Origin: Streptomyces thermodiastaticus
GTDB lineage: Bacteria > Actinomycetota > Actinomycetes > Streptomycetales > Streptomycetaceae
Reading direction: 5' to 3'
Length of the DNA stretch: 64,000 nucleotides
NCBI RefSeq assembly: GCF_014656135.1
Contig: NZ_BNBV01000008.1
Coordinates: 124,001 to 188,000 of the forward strand
Under the pieces are notes generated by a model, which was not told the origin of the DNA, searched no databases, and saw only the letters and a list, made by a program, of their open reading frames with translations. The number at the start of each line of letters is the position of its first letter. Within the stretch, counting starts at the first letter, position 1. Made by a program: the position numbers and the translations under genes. Shown piece by piece: positions 1-10,832 of this stretch.

Positions 1-219
1 GCCGCGCATGTCTCCCACTACCGCGACGAGTGGGCTCAGACCCTGAAGGACCCGGAGAAACTGGCCCGGTTCGTGTCGTTCGTGAACGCCCCCGGCACCC
101 CCGACCCGGTCGTCGGCTTCGTGCCCGAACGGGACCAGATGAAGCCCGACCTGCCGCTGCTGTCGATCGGCCTGCGGCGTAGTGAGGACGACGTTCTGGA
201 AGGAAGCGCTCAGCGATGA
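1..219 (+). CDS. nirB: Nitrite reductase large subunit, C-terminal end (partial)
   Basis: The open frame enters from the left edge and ends in TGA at 217-219, giving 72 C-terminal residues. The segment around 'RFVSFVNAPGTPDP' is typical of the tail of assimilatory NAD(P)H nitrite reductase large subunits. Those enzymes carry FAD, a 4Fe-4S cluster and siroheme and reduce nitrite to ammonium in the cytoplasm. The stop overlaps the ATG of the next gene by ATGA, so the two are translationally coupled. The NirD-like neighbour supports the call. The catalytic part lies outside the window. Confidence 0.85.
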   Translation, partial: AAHVSHYRDEWAQTLKDPEKLARFVSFVNAPGTPDPVVGFVPERDQMKPDLPLLSIGLRRSEDDVLEGSAQR

Positions 220-566
220 CCCTGGCAGTCGAGACCACCCAGGCGACGGTGCAGCTCCGGCTCGGCGACGAGTGGTTCACGGTGTGCGGGCTGGGCAGCC
301 TGCTGCCCGGCCGCGGTGTGGCGGCGCTGCTGCCGGACGGCCGGCAGGCGGCCGTCTTCCGTGACCGTGCGGGCCGCCTGTACGCCCTCGACAACCGTGA
401 CCCCTTCACCGGCGCCGCCGTCCTCTCCCGCGGTCTGACCGGCACCCACCGGGGCCGCCCGTTCGTCGCCTCGCCCCTGCTCAAGCAGCGGTTCGACCTG
501 ATCTCGGGCCAGTGCCTGGACGACCAGACCGTGCGGGTGACGGCGTATCAGGTCCGGGTGGCGTGA
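216..566 (+). CDS. nirD: Nitrite reductase small subunit NirD
   Basis: This 116-residue protein has the size and fold signature of NirD, a Rieske-like domain: 'WFTVCGLGSLLPGRGVAALL', then 'FALDNRDPF'-type and 'GxPFVASPLLKQRFDL' segments. As in many NirD proteins, the Cys/His ligands of a true Rieske cluster are not present in full. It is therefore probably a structural or electron-transfer accessory to NirB. Its start overlaps the nirB stop by four bases. A strong GC hairpin follows it, so it is likely the last gene of the operon. Confidence 0.88.
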   Translation: MTLAVETTQATVQLRLGDEWFTVCGLGSLLPGRGVAALLPDGRQAAVFRDRAGRLYALDNRDPFTGAAVLSRGLTGTHRGRPFVASPLLKQRFDLISGQCLDDQTVRVTAYQVRVA

Positions 567-573
567 CCACCCC

Positions 574-611
574 GCCGGGCCGGCGCCGAGGGGTTCCGGT
601 GCCGGCCCGGC
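574..611. terminator. Intergenic hairpin terminator between nirD and the ABC permease gene
   Basis: Perfect 11-bp inverted repeat (574-584 with 601-611, core GCCGGGCCGGC). It lies between two converging genes and can serve both. There is no T tract, which is common in Streptomyces. Confidence 0.6.
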
Positions 612-647
612 CGTGGCGGACGGCGGTGGGACGGCCGCACGGGGTGC

Positions 648-1481
648 TCAGTCGATGCCCGAGCGTTCCACCCCCGCCACGATCCACCGCTGGAAGCACA
701 GGAAGACCAGCAGCAGCGGCAGGATCGACACGGCGGCCGCCAGGAACAGCTCGTGCAGGCGGACCACCTGGGCGGTGGTGAACGACGACAGGGCGACCTG
801 CACCGTCCAGGCGCTCTGGTCCTGCCCGATGACCAGCGGCCACAGGAAGGCGTTCCAGGCGCCGATGAACACGATCGTGCCGACGGCCGCGAACACCGGG
901 CGGGCGTTGGGCACGACGATCCGCCAGTACGTCCGCCACGGGCCGAGCCCGTCCACCTGCGCCGCGTCCTCCAGCTCCCGCGGGAAGCCCAGGAAGTACT
1001 GGCGGAAGACGAAACAGGCGAACGCCGAGAACAGGGTGGGCACGATCAGTCCGCGCAGGGTGGAGATCCAGCCCAGCGTGGACACCAGCACGAAGCTGGG
1101 CACGAAGGTGACGGCGGCGGGCACCATCAGGGTGCCGAGGACGGCGTAGAACACCGTGTCGGCGTGGCGGTAGGGGATGCGGGCGAGCCCGTAGCCCGCG
1201 AGCGAGGCCAGCAGCACGGTGCCGGCGGTGGTGGCGACGGCGATCAGCGCCGAGTCGAGCAGGGAGCGGGCGAAGGGCACGGAGGGGTCCTCGAACAGCT
1301 CCCGGACGTTGTCCCAGTGCAGTTCGGAGGGGAAGAGCGTCCACTCGGGCGAGGTGATGTCCTGCTCGGAGGACAGGCCGTTGCGCACCAGCAGATAGAA
1401 CGGGATCAGGAACAGCACGGCGAGCACGATCAGCACGACGAGCCGCAGCGCGCGCCCGGCCCGCACCAGGGCGTCATCCAT
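648..1481 (-). CDS. Carbohydrate ABC transporter permease (MalG type)
   Basis: Membrane permease of 277 residues with about six hydrophobic segments. The EAA loop (EDAAQVDGLGPWRTYWRIVVP) contacts the transport ATPase, as in CUT1-family sugar importers. The start was chosen at MDDAL because GGAAGGAGG lies just upstream; longer frames have no good ribosome site. Its ATG overlaps the stop of the preceding permease gene (1474). No ATPase gene is adjacent, so a shared ATPase of the MsiK type is likely used, as is usual in Streptomyces. The substrate cannot be read from sequence. Confidence 0.9.
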   Translation of the reverse strand: MDDALVRAGRALRLVVLIVLAVLFLIPFYLLVRNGLSSEQDITSPEWTLFPSELHWDNVRELFEDPSVPFARSLLDSALIAVATTAGTVLLASLAGYGLARIPYRHADTVFYAVLGTLMVPAAVTFVPSFVLVSTLGWISTLRGLIVPTLFSAFACFVFRQYFLGFPRELEDAAQVDGLGPWRTYWRIVVPNARPVFAAVGTIVFIGAWNAFLWPLVIGQDQSAWTVQVALSSFTTAQVVRLHELFLAAAVSILPLLLVFLCFQRWIVAGVERSGID

Positions 1482-2451
1482 CCGCGTTCCTCCTTCCCAG
1501 CCCGAACCAGCGGGCCTGGCCGACCGTGACGACACCGATGATCAGCGCGAGGATGACCGCGCCGGCACTGCCCAGGCCGAGGTTCTGCCCCTGGCCGAGC
1601 GCGGTGTAGTACAGGTACACCAGCGGCGGGCGGGCGTACGGCGGGTAGCCGCGCGCGTCGGAGAGCAGGTTGTAGAACTCGTCGAAGGCCTGGAAGGCGT
1701 TGATGACGAGCAGCAGCACCACCGCCACCGAGGTGGCCCGCAGCTGCGGCAGGGTGATGTGGCGCAGCACCTGCCAGCCGGGGCGGGCGCCGTCCACGGC
1801 GGCGGCCTCGTACAGCACCGGGTCGATCCGCTGCAGCCCCGCCAGGAACAGGATCATGTAGAAGCCGGCCTGGAGCCACAGCCGCACGGTGACCACGACC
1901 AGCCAGTACCAGGGCGGGTCGGTGGTGGACAGCCAGGCGACCGGTTCGGCGCCGAAGAGGTCCAGGACGGTGTTGGCCAGGCCGAACCGGACCCCGTTGA
2001 AGATCGACATCTTCCAGATCAGGGCGGCGACGACATAGCTGCACGCGGCGGGCAGGAAGAACACCGACCGGAAGAACGCCCGCAGCCGGCGCACCCGGTT
2101 GACCATCAGGGCGAGCGCCAGGGACAGCACATAGGTGGCCGGGACGATGAACGCCGTGAACAGCGCGAAGGTGAGCAGGCTGTCGCGGAAGGCGGCGTCC
2201 GACAGCATCGCCGTGTAGTTGTCCAGGCCGACGAAGTGCGTCGGGGTGACGGTGTTGTGGGCGTCGAAGAAGCTGAGCCACACGCTCCACAGCAGCGGCA
2301 CATAGGTGAACAGCGCGAGCCCGGCCGCGAACGGCCCGACGAACACCCAGAACCACAGGGCGCGGCGCCGGTGGACCGCGCGTTCGCCCGGGCCCGGCTT
2401 CGCCGCGGCCGGTGCGGCCGTGCTCGGTGCTTCGACGGTGCGAGCGCTCAC
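1474..2451 (-). CDS. Carbohydrate ABC transporter permease (MalF type)
   Basis: This 325-residue inner-membrane permease has about six membrane spans, a short cytoplasmic N-terminus and the EAA loop 'YEAAAVDGARPGWQVLRHI'. It is the partner of the MalG-type permease downstream. The GTG start at 2451 overlaps the stop of the binding-protein gene (GTGA) and the end overlaps the next ATG, so all three genes are translationally coupled. It belongs to the CUT1 family. The sugar is unknown. Confidence 0.9.
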   Translation of the reverse strand: MSARTVEAPSTAAPAAAKPGPGERAVHRRRALWFWVFVGPFAAGLALFTYVPLLWSVWLSFFDAHNTVTPTHFVGLDNYTAMLSDAAFRDSLLTFALFTAFIVPATYVLSLALALMVNRVRRLRAFFRSVFFLPAACSYVVAALIWKMSIFNGVRFGLANTVLDLFGAEPVAWLSTTDPPWYWLVVVTVRLWLQAGFYMILFLAGLQRIDPVLYEAAAVDGARPGWQVLRHITLPQLRATSVAVVLLLVINAFQAFDEFYNLLSDARGYPPYARPPLVYLYYTALGQGQNLGLGSAGAVILALIIGVVTVGQARWFGLGRRNADG

Positions 2452-3710
2452 GTCGTCTTCCTCTGCACCCGCCGCAGTTCGTCCGACACCTTCCGCACCA
2501 CGGTCCTCAGCTCGCGCTCCGGGTCGGCGCCGTCCTTGATGATCCGGCTGAGCGCGTCCTGGTAGGCGGTCTGGGCGGCCGGTGTCCACAGCAGGGGCTG
2601 GGCCCAGCCGTGGTCGGTGGTGAAGCGCACCGCGTCGGCGGCGGCTTCGGTCCGCAGCTTGGCGGCCTTCTTCGCCAGCGACAGCCGGGCCGGAATGTGG
2701 AAGCCGTAGGAGAGCGCGAAGTCCTCCTGGTAGTCGGTGCGGTCCACCCACAGCCACTTCACGTACTCCTTGGCTGCGTCGACGTGCCGGCTGCGGGCGC
2801 TGACGGCGGCCCCGTAGGCGCCGACGGGCACGGCGGGCCGGCCGGCGGATCCGTCGGCGGGGAAGGGCAGGACGCCGAAGTCGTCGCCGAGTTCCTGTTG
2901 CACCTGGGGCAGCGCCCACAGCCCGGTCCACTGCATAGCGGTCAGGCCCTGGACGAACGCGGAGGGGTCCGACCAGTCGGCGGGGGCGCCGAGCAGCAGG
3001 GACTTGCCGGCGTAGAGCCGGCGGAGCTTGCCGAGGGTGCGGGCGGCGGCGGGGTCGTCGAAGCCGACCGTGCCGTCCTCGGTGACGAGCCGGAGCCCGG
3101 CGGCGTACAGCGGGGTGCCGCCGAGGACGCCGGCGCCGCCGTCGTTGCCCAGGAACAGGCCCTTGACCTTGCGGGTGGTGAGCTTCAGCGCGGCGTCGAC
3201 GAGCGCGTCGAGGGTGGTGGGCGGCTCCACACCGGCGTCGCGCAGCAGGCTCTTGCGGTAGTAGAGCATCTGCATGTCGATGACCTGCGGGATCGCCCAG
3301 GTCTTGCCGTCGTGCTGCTTCGGGGTGAGCACCACGGGGTTGTAGTCGTCCTCCACCCCGTCCAGCAGGCCGGTGAGGTCGACGACCTGGCCGCCCTGGA
3401 TCTGGTCCAGGCTGGGGCCGTTGACCTCGAAGACGTCGGGACCGGAGTCGGTGAGCAGGGCGGCGGCGGTCTGCTGGTCGTAATTGCCCGGCCGCCACTG
3501 GACGGTGACGCGTGCCTTCTTGTACGCGGCGGCGTACCGCTTCACCGCCTGTTCGGTGCCCGCCTCGCCGTACTGGTGGTACCAGTGCGACAGCGCCGGA
3601 CCCGATCCGCCGCCGCTGTCCCCGCGGCCGGTGTTGCTGCCGCAGGCGGCGAGCAGGCCTCCGCCCGCGGCCGCCGCGGCGGCGAGCAGTGCTCTGCGGC
3701 TGATGGTCAT
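2448..3710 (-). CDS. Extracellular sugar-binding lipoprotein of ABC transporter
   Basis: Solute-binding protein of 420 residues (family 1). The signal peptide starts MTISRRALLA and ends in a lipobox, LLAAC, so the mature protein is anchored through Cys23. The SRR motif suggests possible Tat export. Segments such as 'GPDVFEVNGPSLDQIQGG' and 'WAIPQVIDMQMLYYRKSLL' are typical of CUT1 binding proteins. It is the first gene of the three-gene operon. Palindromes just upstream (3743-3791) are candidate operators, but no regulator gene is adjacent. Confidence 0.9.
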   Translation of the reverse strand: MTISRRALLAAAAAAGGGLLAACGSNTGRGDSGGGSGPALSHWYHQYGEAGTEQAVKRYAAAYKKARVTVQWRPGNYDQQTAAALLTDSGPDVFEVNGPSLDQIQGGQVVDLTGLLDGVEDDYNPVVLTPKQHDGKTWAIPQVIDMQMLYYRKSLLRDAGVEPPTTLDALVDAALKLTTRKVKGLFLGNDGGAGVLGGTPLYAAGLRLVTEDGTVGFDDPAAARTLGKLRRLYAGKSLLLGAPADWSDPSAFVQGLTAMQWTGLWALPQVQQELGDDFGVLPFPADGSAGRPAVPVGAYGAAVSARSRHVDAAKEYVKWLWVDRTDYQEDFALSYGFHIPARLSLAKKAAKLRTEAAADAVRFTTDHGWAQPLLWTPAAQTAYQDALSRIIKDGADPERELRTVVRKVSDELRRVQRKTT

Positions 3711-3742
3711 GGTGCGCCCCCTGACGTCGTCCTCGTCTCCAC

Positions 3743-3791
3743 ACGTGCCGGCACGTCGTTGTGCGTGCCGCGTCGTGCACCCGCGGTGCAC
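3743..3791. promoter_or_regulatory. Palindromic sites upstream of the sugar ABC operon
   Basis: A perfect 14-bp palindrome, ACGTGCCGGCACGT, occupies 3743-3756, about 33 bp before the binding-protein ATG. Two GTGCAC copies (3775-3780 and 3786-3791), five bases apart, lie further upstream. Position and symmetry suggest operator sites for a sugar-responsive repressor. The regulator is not identified. Confidence 0.4.
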
Positions 3792-3929
3792 GGCCCGACG
3801 ATCGAGCATGCACCGGGATGACGACAGCCACGTTGCGGCAGTGTGTAGCGGTCGAAGGGCGCTTCGCGCCAGTCCGCGTGCCCCGGGAGCGCCGGCCCGC
3901 GTGCCGTGGCCGGGGACCCGGCACGGGGC

Positions 3930-3962
3930 GGGGGCGGCACCCCCGCACAGGGTGCCGCCCCC
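3930..3962. terminator. Hairpin terminator downstream of ppdK
   Basis: Perfect 13-bp stem GGGGGCGGCACCC (3930-3942) with its complement at 3950-3962 and a 7-nt loop. It lies in the 374-bp gap between the ppdK stop and the ABC operon start. The remainder of that gap (3963-4084) shows no convincing gene. Confidence 0.6.
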
Positions 3963-4084
3963 TCTTTCCTGGGTGCCGGGATCCTCGCCGCAATCGGTTC
4001 TGAGGGTCGGGGACCGCGCCGCGGATCCCGGGGTTGTGCCGGTGTCGGCCGCCGCCCCGGCCTCTGCCGGTGGCCGCTGCCCTT

Positions 4085-6832
<2,748 letters not shown>

Positions 6833-6994
6833 GGGTCTCGACTCCTCGAGGACGCGGTGGCTGCCCTGACGGCGAGGAACATACCCAGATCGAAGGCGTC
6901 TGGGGAGGCTCACAAGGAGGTCTGGAGGCCGTAACCACTCGTCCGCCAGCGGATCGAAAGTCTTGGCGCGATGCGCCACCGAGACGCAGCGTCT

Positions 6995-7042
6995 TCACTT
7001 CTCGAACGTACTCGCCTGCCCCACGACAACTCCTATGCTCAT
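6995..7042 (-). CDS. Candidate 15-residue leader ORF in the ppdK 5' region (copy 1)
   Basis: Reads MSIGVVVGQASTFEK. The ATG is preceded at seven bases by GGGAGG. The start codon sits inside the perfect palindrome TGCTCATTTGAGCA (7036-7049, plus-strand reading), which could fold over the start codon. A second ORF about 100 bp upstream has the same design. No homology can be claimed for so short a peptide; it may be a leader peptide or chance. Confidence 0.3.
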   Translation of the reverse strand: MSIGVVVGQASTFEK

Positions 7043-7084
7043 TTGAGCACCTCCCGGCACGATTGGTATTCGATCGATGAACGA

Positions 7085-7144
7085 TCAGAGCGTGACACTC
7101 AGTGCCACCCATTGGAGAAGTGCAGCCGGACATGATTCGCTCAT
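7085..7144 (-). CDS. Candidate 19-residue leader ORF in the ppdK 5' region (copy 2)
   Basis: Reads MSESCPAALLQWVALSVTL. The ribosome site GGAGGAG lies seven bases before the ATG, and the start codon is inside the palindrome GCTCATCTGAGC (7139-7150). Shared with copy 1 are the purine-rich site, TGCTCA, A or G, then ATGAGC. The peptides themselves are unrelated after Met-Ser, so the conserved part is the start region, not the product. Confidence 0.3.
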   Translation of the reverse strand: MSESCPAALLQWVALSVTL

Positions 7145-7414
7145 CTGAGCACTCCTCCTATCAAGGGTGGCGAGAATCACGCTGCCACAGCCCGCCGGAT
7201 TTCACCATGCGGACGGCTCCCGACGGCTTCCGGTGGCCTCACGGGCCGGCCCGGCGGCACCCCTCGGACGGGTCCGGCCGCACGGCTGCGGCCACCGGCG
7301 GCACGGGAGACGGTTCGCCCGCGGAACGCGGTCCGCCGCACGGCGGCCATCGGTCGCCGAACGCCCGCGGCCGGGCACGGCGACCACGCGCGCTCCCTGG
7401 GCCGCACAGCGACA

Positions 7415-7441
7415 GTGGCGGCCTTTCCTCAAGGCCGCCAC
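7415..7441. terminator. Strong hairpin in the ppdK-dus gap
   Basis: Perfect 11-bp stem GTGGCGGCCTT (7415-7425) with AAGGCCGCCAC (7431-7441) and a 5-nt loop. Together with the next hairpin it probably terminates dus transcription. Confidence 0.55.
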
Positions 7442-7462
7442 GTCACAGAGCGCACAAAGGAG

Positions 7463-7482
7463 CCGGAGCCCGGCGGCTCCGG
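7463..7482. terminator. Terminator hairpin directly after dus
   Basis: Perfect 8-bp stem CCGGAGCC (7463-7470) with GGCTCCGG (7475-7482) and a 4-nt loop, ten bases beyond the dus stop codon. Confidence 0.6.
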
Positions 7483-7492
7483 TGCGACGTGC

Positions 7493-8632
7493 TCAGCCGC
7501 CGGAGGTGTCCAGTTCCGCGTCCTCGCCGACGCCCGCACAGTCGTAGGGGTCGTTCAGCCAGCCGTCCGGCAGGACGACGCGGTTGGTGCCGGAGGTGCG
7601 GCCGCGGGGGCCGTCGGCGCCGGCCGGCCACGGCTGGTCCAGGTCCAGCTCGTCCAGCCCCGCCCGCAGCTCCTGAAGGGAGGAGGTGACCGCCAGCCGC
7701 CTGCGCATCTCGGAGCCGACCGAGAAGCCCTTCAGGTACCAGGCGACATGCTTGCGGAAGTCGACGACGCCGCGGGACTCGTCGCCGATCCACTCGCCGA
7801 GCAGCGTGGCGTGCCGGACCATGACGTCGGCGACCTCGCGCAGCGTGGGCCGCACCCGCTCCGTCCGGCCCTCGAAGGCGGCCACCAGGTCGGCGAACAG
7901 CCACGGGCGGCCCAGGCAGCCGCGGCCGACGACCACGCCGTCGCAGCCGGTCGCGCGCACCATGCGCAGCGCGTCCTCGGCGGACCAGATGTCGCCGTTG
8001 CCGAGCACCGGGATCTCCGGGACGTGCTCCTTCAGCCGGGCGATGGCGTCCCAGTCGGCGGTGCCGCCGTAGTGCTGGGCGGTGGTGCGGCCGTGCAGGG
8101 CGATGGCCGTGACGCCCTCCTCCACGGCGATCCGGCCCGCGTCGAGGTAGGTGAGATGGTCGTCGTCGATGCCCTTGCGCATCTTCATGGTGACCGGCAG
8201 GCCGCCCGCACCGGCGACCGCCTCGCGCAGGATGGCGCGCAGCAGGTTCCGCTTGTAGGGCAGGGCGGAGCCCCCGCCCTTGCGGGTGACCTTGGGCACC
8301 GGGCAGCCGAAGTTCAGGTCGATGTGGTCGGCGAGACCCTCCTCCGCGATCATGCGGACGGCCTTACCGACGGTCGCCGGGTCGACGCCGTACAGCTGGA
8401 TCGAGCGCGGCTGCTCGCTGGCGTGGAACGTGATCAGCTGCATGGTCTTGTCGTTGCGCTCGACCAGGGCCCGGGTGGTGATCATCTCGCTGACGAACAG
8501 CCCCTTGCCGCCCGAGAACTCCCGGCACAGCCTGCGGAAAGGCGCGTTGGTGATACCGGCCATCGGCGCCAGGACGACGGGCGGCTGGACGGTGTGCGGG
8601 CCGATCTGCAGGGGGGATGCGGGCGTGGGCAT
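7493..8632 (-). CDS. dus: tRNA-dihydrouridine synthase
   Basis: FMN-dependent TIM-barrel enzyme of 379 residues that reduces uridines in the tRNA D-loop using NADPH. Signatures: APMAGITNAPFRRLC near the N-terminus, the active-site Cys in NFGCPVPKVTRKGGGSALP, HGRTTAQHY, GNGDI and VGRGCLGRPW (FMN phosphate site). I start it at MPTPASP (8632); an upstream in-frame start at 8674 would run into the divergent operator. No ribosome site is visible, so it may be leaderless. In Streptomyces this gene is often annotated nifR3-like. Confidence 0.93.
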   Translation of the reverse strand: MPTPASPLQIGPHTVQPPVVLAPMAGITNAPFRRLCREFSGGKGLFVSEMITTRALVERNDKTMQLITFHASEQPRSIQLYGVDPATVGKAVRMIAEEGLADHIDLNFGCPVPKVTRKGGGSALPYKRNLLRAILREAVAGAGGLPVTMKMRKGIDDDHLTYLDAGRIAVEEGVTAIALHGRTTAQHYGGTADWDAIARLKEHVPEIPVLGNGDIWSAEDALRMVRATGCDGVVVGRGCLGRPWLFADLVAAFEGRTERVRPTLREVADVMVRHATLLGEWIGDESRGVVDFRKHVAWYLKGFSVGSEMRRRLAVTSSLQELRAGLDELDLDQPWPAGADGPRGRTSGTNRVVLPDGWLNDPYDCAGVGEDAELDTSGG

Positions 8633-8672
8633 GCAGTCATTGTCGCGCACCCGCACCGCAGCCGGACTGGTC

Positions 8673-8703
8673 ATTAGTTAACCGCACTAATGTCGGCTAC
8701 ACT
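8673..8703 (+). promoter_or_regulatory. Operator and promoter of the MFS transporter gene
   Basis: Inverted repeat ATTAGT (8673-8678) and ACTAAT (8686-8691) with a 7-bp spacer, a typical TetR-family operator layout. A -10-like TACACT follows at 8698-8703, seven bases before the ATG at 8711, which implies a leaderless transcript. The TetR gene at 10205-10795 is the natural candidate to bind it. Confidence 0.55.
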
Positions 8704-8710
8704 GGCGACC

Positions 8711-10156
8711 ATGCCCGACCTGAGTCACCGACGGCGTCTGCTGGTCCTCGCGATCTGCTGCATGAGCCTGTTGATCGTGAGCCTGGACAACACCGTTCTG
8801 AACGTCGCTCTGCCCTCCCTGCAGCGCGATCTGCACGCGAGCACGTCAGGTCTGCAGTGGACGATCGACGCCTACACGCTGGTGCTGGCCGCCCTGCTGA
8901 TGCTCGCCGGCTCCACGGCCGACCGCATCGGCCGCAAACGGGTCTTCCTGACGGGCCTGGTGGTCTTCGGTCTGGGCTCGCTGCTGTGCTCGCTGGCCCC
9001 GAGCCTGGAGCTGCTGGTCGTCTTCCGCATGGTGCAGGCCGTGGGCGGCTCGATGCTCAACCCGGTCGCCATGTCGATCATCACCAACACCTTCACCGAC
9101 CCGCGCGAGCGCGCCCGGGCGATCGGCGTGTGGGGCGCCGTGGTCGGCATCTCGATGGCGGCCGGACCGCTGGTCGGCGGGCTGCTGGTGGAGTCGGTCG
9201 GCTGGCGCTCGATCTTCTGGATCAACCTGCCCGTCGCTCTTGTCGCGATCCTGCTCACCCTGCGCTTCGTGCCCGAGTCCCGGGCGCCGAAGGCCCGCCG
9301 CTTCGACCCGGTCGGCCAGGTGCTCGTCGTCGCCCTGTTCGGCTCCCTGACGTACGCGATCATCGAGGCGCCGCACGCGAGCCCGGGCACGGTGCTGCCG
9401 TTCGCCGCGGTCGCGCTCGTCGCCCTGCTGGGCCTGGCCTGGTACGAGCCGCGGCGCACCGAGCCGCTGATCGATCTGCGGTTCTTCCGTTCGGCGCCGT
9501 TCAGCGGGGCCACCGTGATAGCGGTGTGCGGCTTCGCCGCCCTGGGCGGGTTTCTGTTCCTGTCCACGCTCTACCTGCAGAACGTGCGCGGCCTGGACGC
9601 GCTGCACGCCGGTCTGCGGATGCTGCCGATGGCGGTGCCGACCCTGCTGTGCGCCCCGCTGTCCGGACGGCTCGTCGGCAGCCGGGGGCCGCGGCTTCCG
9701 CTGCTGATCGCCGGGTGCGCGATCACCGTGAGCACGGTGCTGTTCGCCGCGTTCCAGGCCGAGACGTCCAATGTGACGCTCACCCTCGGATACCTGCTGT
9801 TCGGCATCGGCTTCGGCTTCGTCAACGCGCCCATCACCAACAGCGCCGTCTCCGGCATGCCGCGCTCCCAGGCCGGTGTGGCCGCGGCCGTCGCCTCCAC
9901 CAGCCGGCAGCTCGGGTCGACGCTCGGCGTCGCGGTGGTCGGCGCCCTCCTCGCCTCCGGCGTCGGCTCGTCCTCCTACCGGGACGTGTTCGTCTCGGCC
10001 GCGCAGCCGGGCTGGTGGGTGCTGGTGGCCTGCGGTGTGCTGGTGCTGGTGTTGGGCGCGGTCACCTCCGGCCGCTGGGCCCGCAGGACGGCCCAGGCCA
10101 CGGCCGAGCGCCTGCAGGAGCACGAGGTGCGCGAGGCCGCCGGGGTCGGTGCCTGA
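8711..10156 (+). CDS. MFS drug exporter, DHA2 (14-TM) family
   Basis: Membrane protein of 481 residues with about 14 hydrophobic spans. It has the DHA2 signature LDNTVLNVALP in TM1, the motif A loop GSTADRIGRKRVF, and motif C-like 'GPLVGGLLVESVGWRSIFWINLP'. The family exports drugs and other toxic compounds by proton antiport (EmrB, QacA). I use the ATG at 8711 because a -10 box ends seven bases before it; the in-frame start at 8690 lies inside the operator. The TetR gene convergent on it probably controls it. Confidence 0.9.
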   Translation: MPDLSHRRRLLVLAICCMSLLIVSLDNTVLNVALPSLQRDLHASTSGLQWTIDAYTLVLAALLMLAGSTADRIGRKRVFLTGLVVFGLGSLLCSLAPSLELLVVFRMVQAVGGSMLNPVAMSIITNTFTDPRERARAIGVWGAVVGISMAAGPLVGGLLVESVGWRSIFWINLPVALVAILLTLRFVPESRAPKARRFDPVGQVLVVALFGSLTYAIIEAPHASPGTVLPFAAVALVALLGLAWYEPRRTEPLIDLRFFRSAPFSGATVIAVCGFAALGGFLFLSTLYLQNVRGLDALHAGLRMLPMAVPTLLCAPLSGRLVGSRGPRLPLLIAGCAITVSTVLFAAFQAETSNVTLTLGYLLFGIGFGFVNAPITNSAVSGMPRSQAGVAAAVASTSRQLGSTLGVAVVGALLASGVGSSSYRDVFVSAAQPGWWVLVACGVLVLVLGAVTSGRWARRTAQATAERLQEHEVREAAGVGA

Positions 10157-10183
10157 CCCCTGCGGCGGCCGGCCCGCTCCCTC

Positions 10184-10197
10184 GGACCGGACGGTCC
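10184..10197. terminator. Short hairpin between MFS and TetR genes
   Basis: GGACCG (10184-10189) pairs with CGGTCC (10192-10197) across a 2-nt loop, in the 48-bp gap between the converging genes. Weak evidence. Confidence 0.35.
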
Positions 10198-10204
10198 CGG
10201 CCGG

Positions 10205-10795
10205 TCAGGCGGCCAGGCCGCGCAGCAGCAGCTGAAGGATCGCCTCCAGCTCGTCCTGGATCTCCGGCCGCGTCCACTCCCGCGCATGGCACGGGTCGTG
10301 GAAGCGGTCGGTGGCGTGGAAGAGCGCGCGGGCCACGGACGCCGGGTCGCCGGGAGCGAAGACGCCGGACGCCATGCCCGCCTCGACGATCCGGGTCAGC
10401 TGGGCGACCAGCTCGGCTATGTGCTCGCCGACCACCTCGCCGTTCTCGTCGACAAGGACGGAGTACGTGGCGAACAGCTCGGGGTCGTCGCCCGCCTTGC
10501 GGCGCTTGGCGTCGAACAGCCCCTGGAACCAGTCGCGCAACCGCTGGGCGGGGTCGCGGTCCCCGTCGTCGGCGATCGCGGCCAGGGCCCCGGAGGCGCG
10601 GTCCAGCCACCGCTTGGTCACCGCTTCGCGCAGCTCCGCCTTGGTGCGGAAGTGCCGGTAGACGCTGCCGTGGCTGACGCCCAGCGCCCGGGCCACGTCG
10701 ACCACCGTGGCCTTCGTCGGCCCGTGCCGGCGCAGCACCTCCTCGGTCGCCTCCAGGATGCGCTCGGCCGTCAGGGTTTCGGTGGTGGGTGACAT
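10205..10795 (-). CDS. TetR-family transcriptional repressor
   Basis: This 196-residue protein has an N-terminal TetR helix-turn-helix ('RILEATEEVLRRHGPTKATVVDVARALGVSHGSVYRHFRTKAEL') and a helical ligand-binding C-terminal domain. GVSHGSVYRHF is the recognition helix region. It converges on the MFS exporter gene, whose promoter carries an ATTAGT-N7-ACTAAT operator. Control of that exporter and derepression by its substrate is the likely role (inference). The ligand is unknown. Confidence 0.9.
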   Translation of the reverse strand: MSPTTETLTAERILEATEEVLRRHGPTKATVVDVARALGVSHGSVYRHFRTKAELREAVTKRWLDRASGALAAIADDGDRDPAQRLRDWFQGLFDAKRRKAGDDPELFATYSVLVDENGEVVGEHIAELVAQLTRIVEAGMASGVFAPGDPASVARALFHATDRFHDPCHAREWTRPEIQDELEAILQLLLRGLAA

Positions 10796-10832
10796 GGCAT
10801 AGACCGTACCCGGCGCCCGCCGGGTGCCGGGC

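Larger units (their letters stand above)
6833..7492. other. 660-bp region between ppdK and dus without a conventional gene
   Basis: No normal-length gene is supported here. The region holds two near-identical palindromic start regions with tiny ORFs, an inverted repeat GATCG/CGATC (7072-7086), and two strong hairpins near the dus end. The part at 6980-7180 is clearly lower in GC than its surroundings, as expected for promoter DNA of ppdK. The rest (about 7200-7410) shows nothing I can name. Confidence 0.5.

Noticed and set aside
6833..6979. N-terminal extension of ppdK to 6979
   Set aside because: The extra residues are Arg/Pro-rich and unlike the family; GTG 6832 has a ribosome site and begins just before the ATP-grasp domain.
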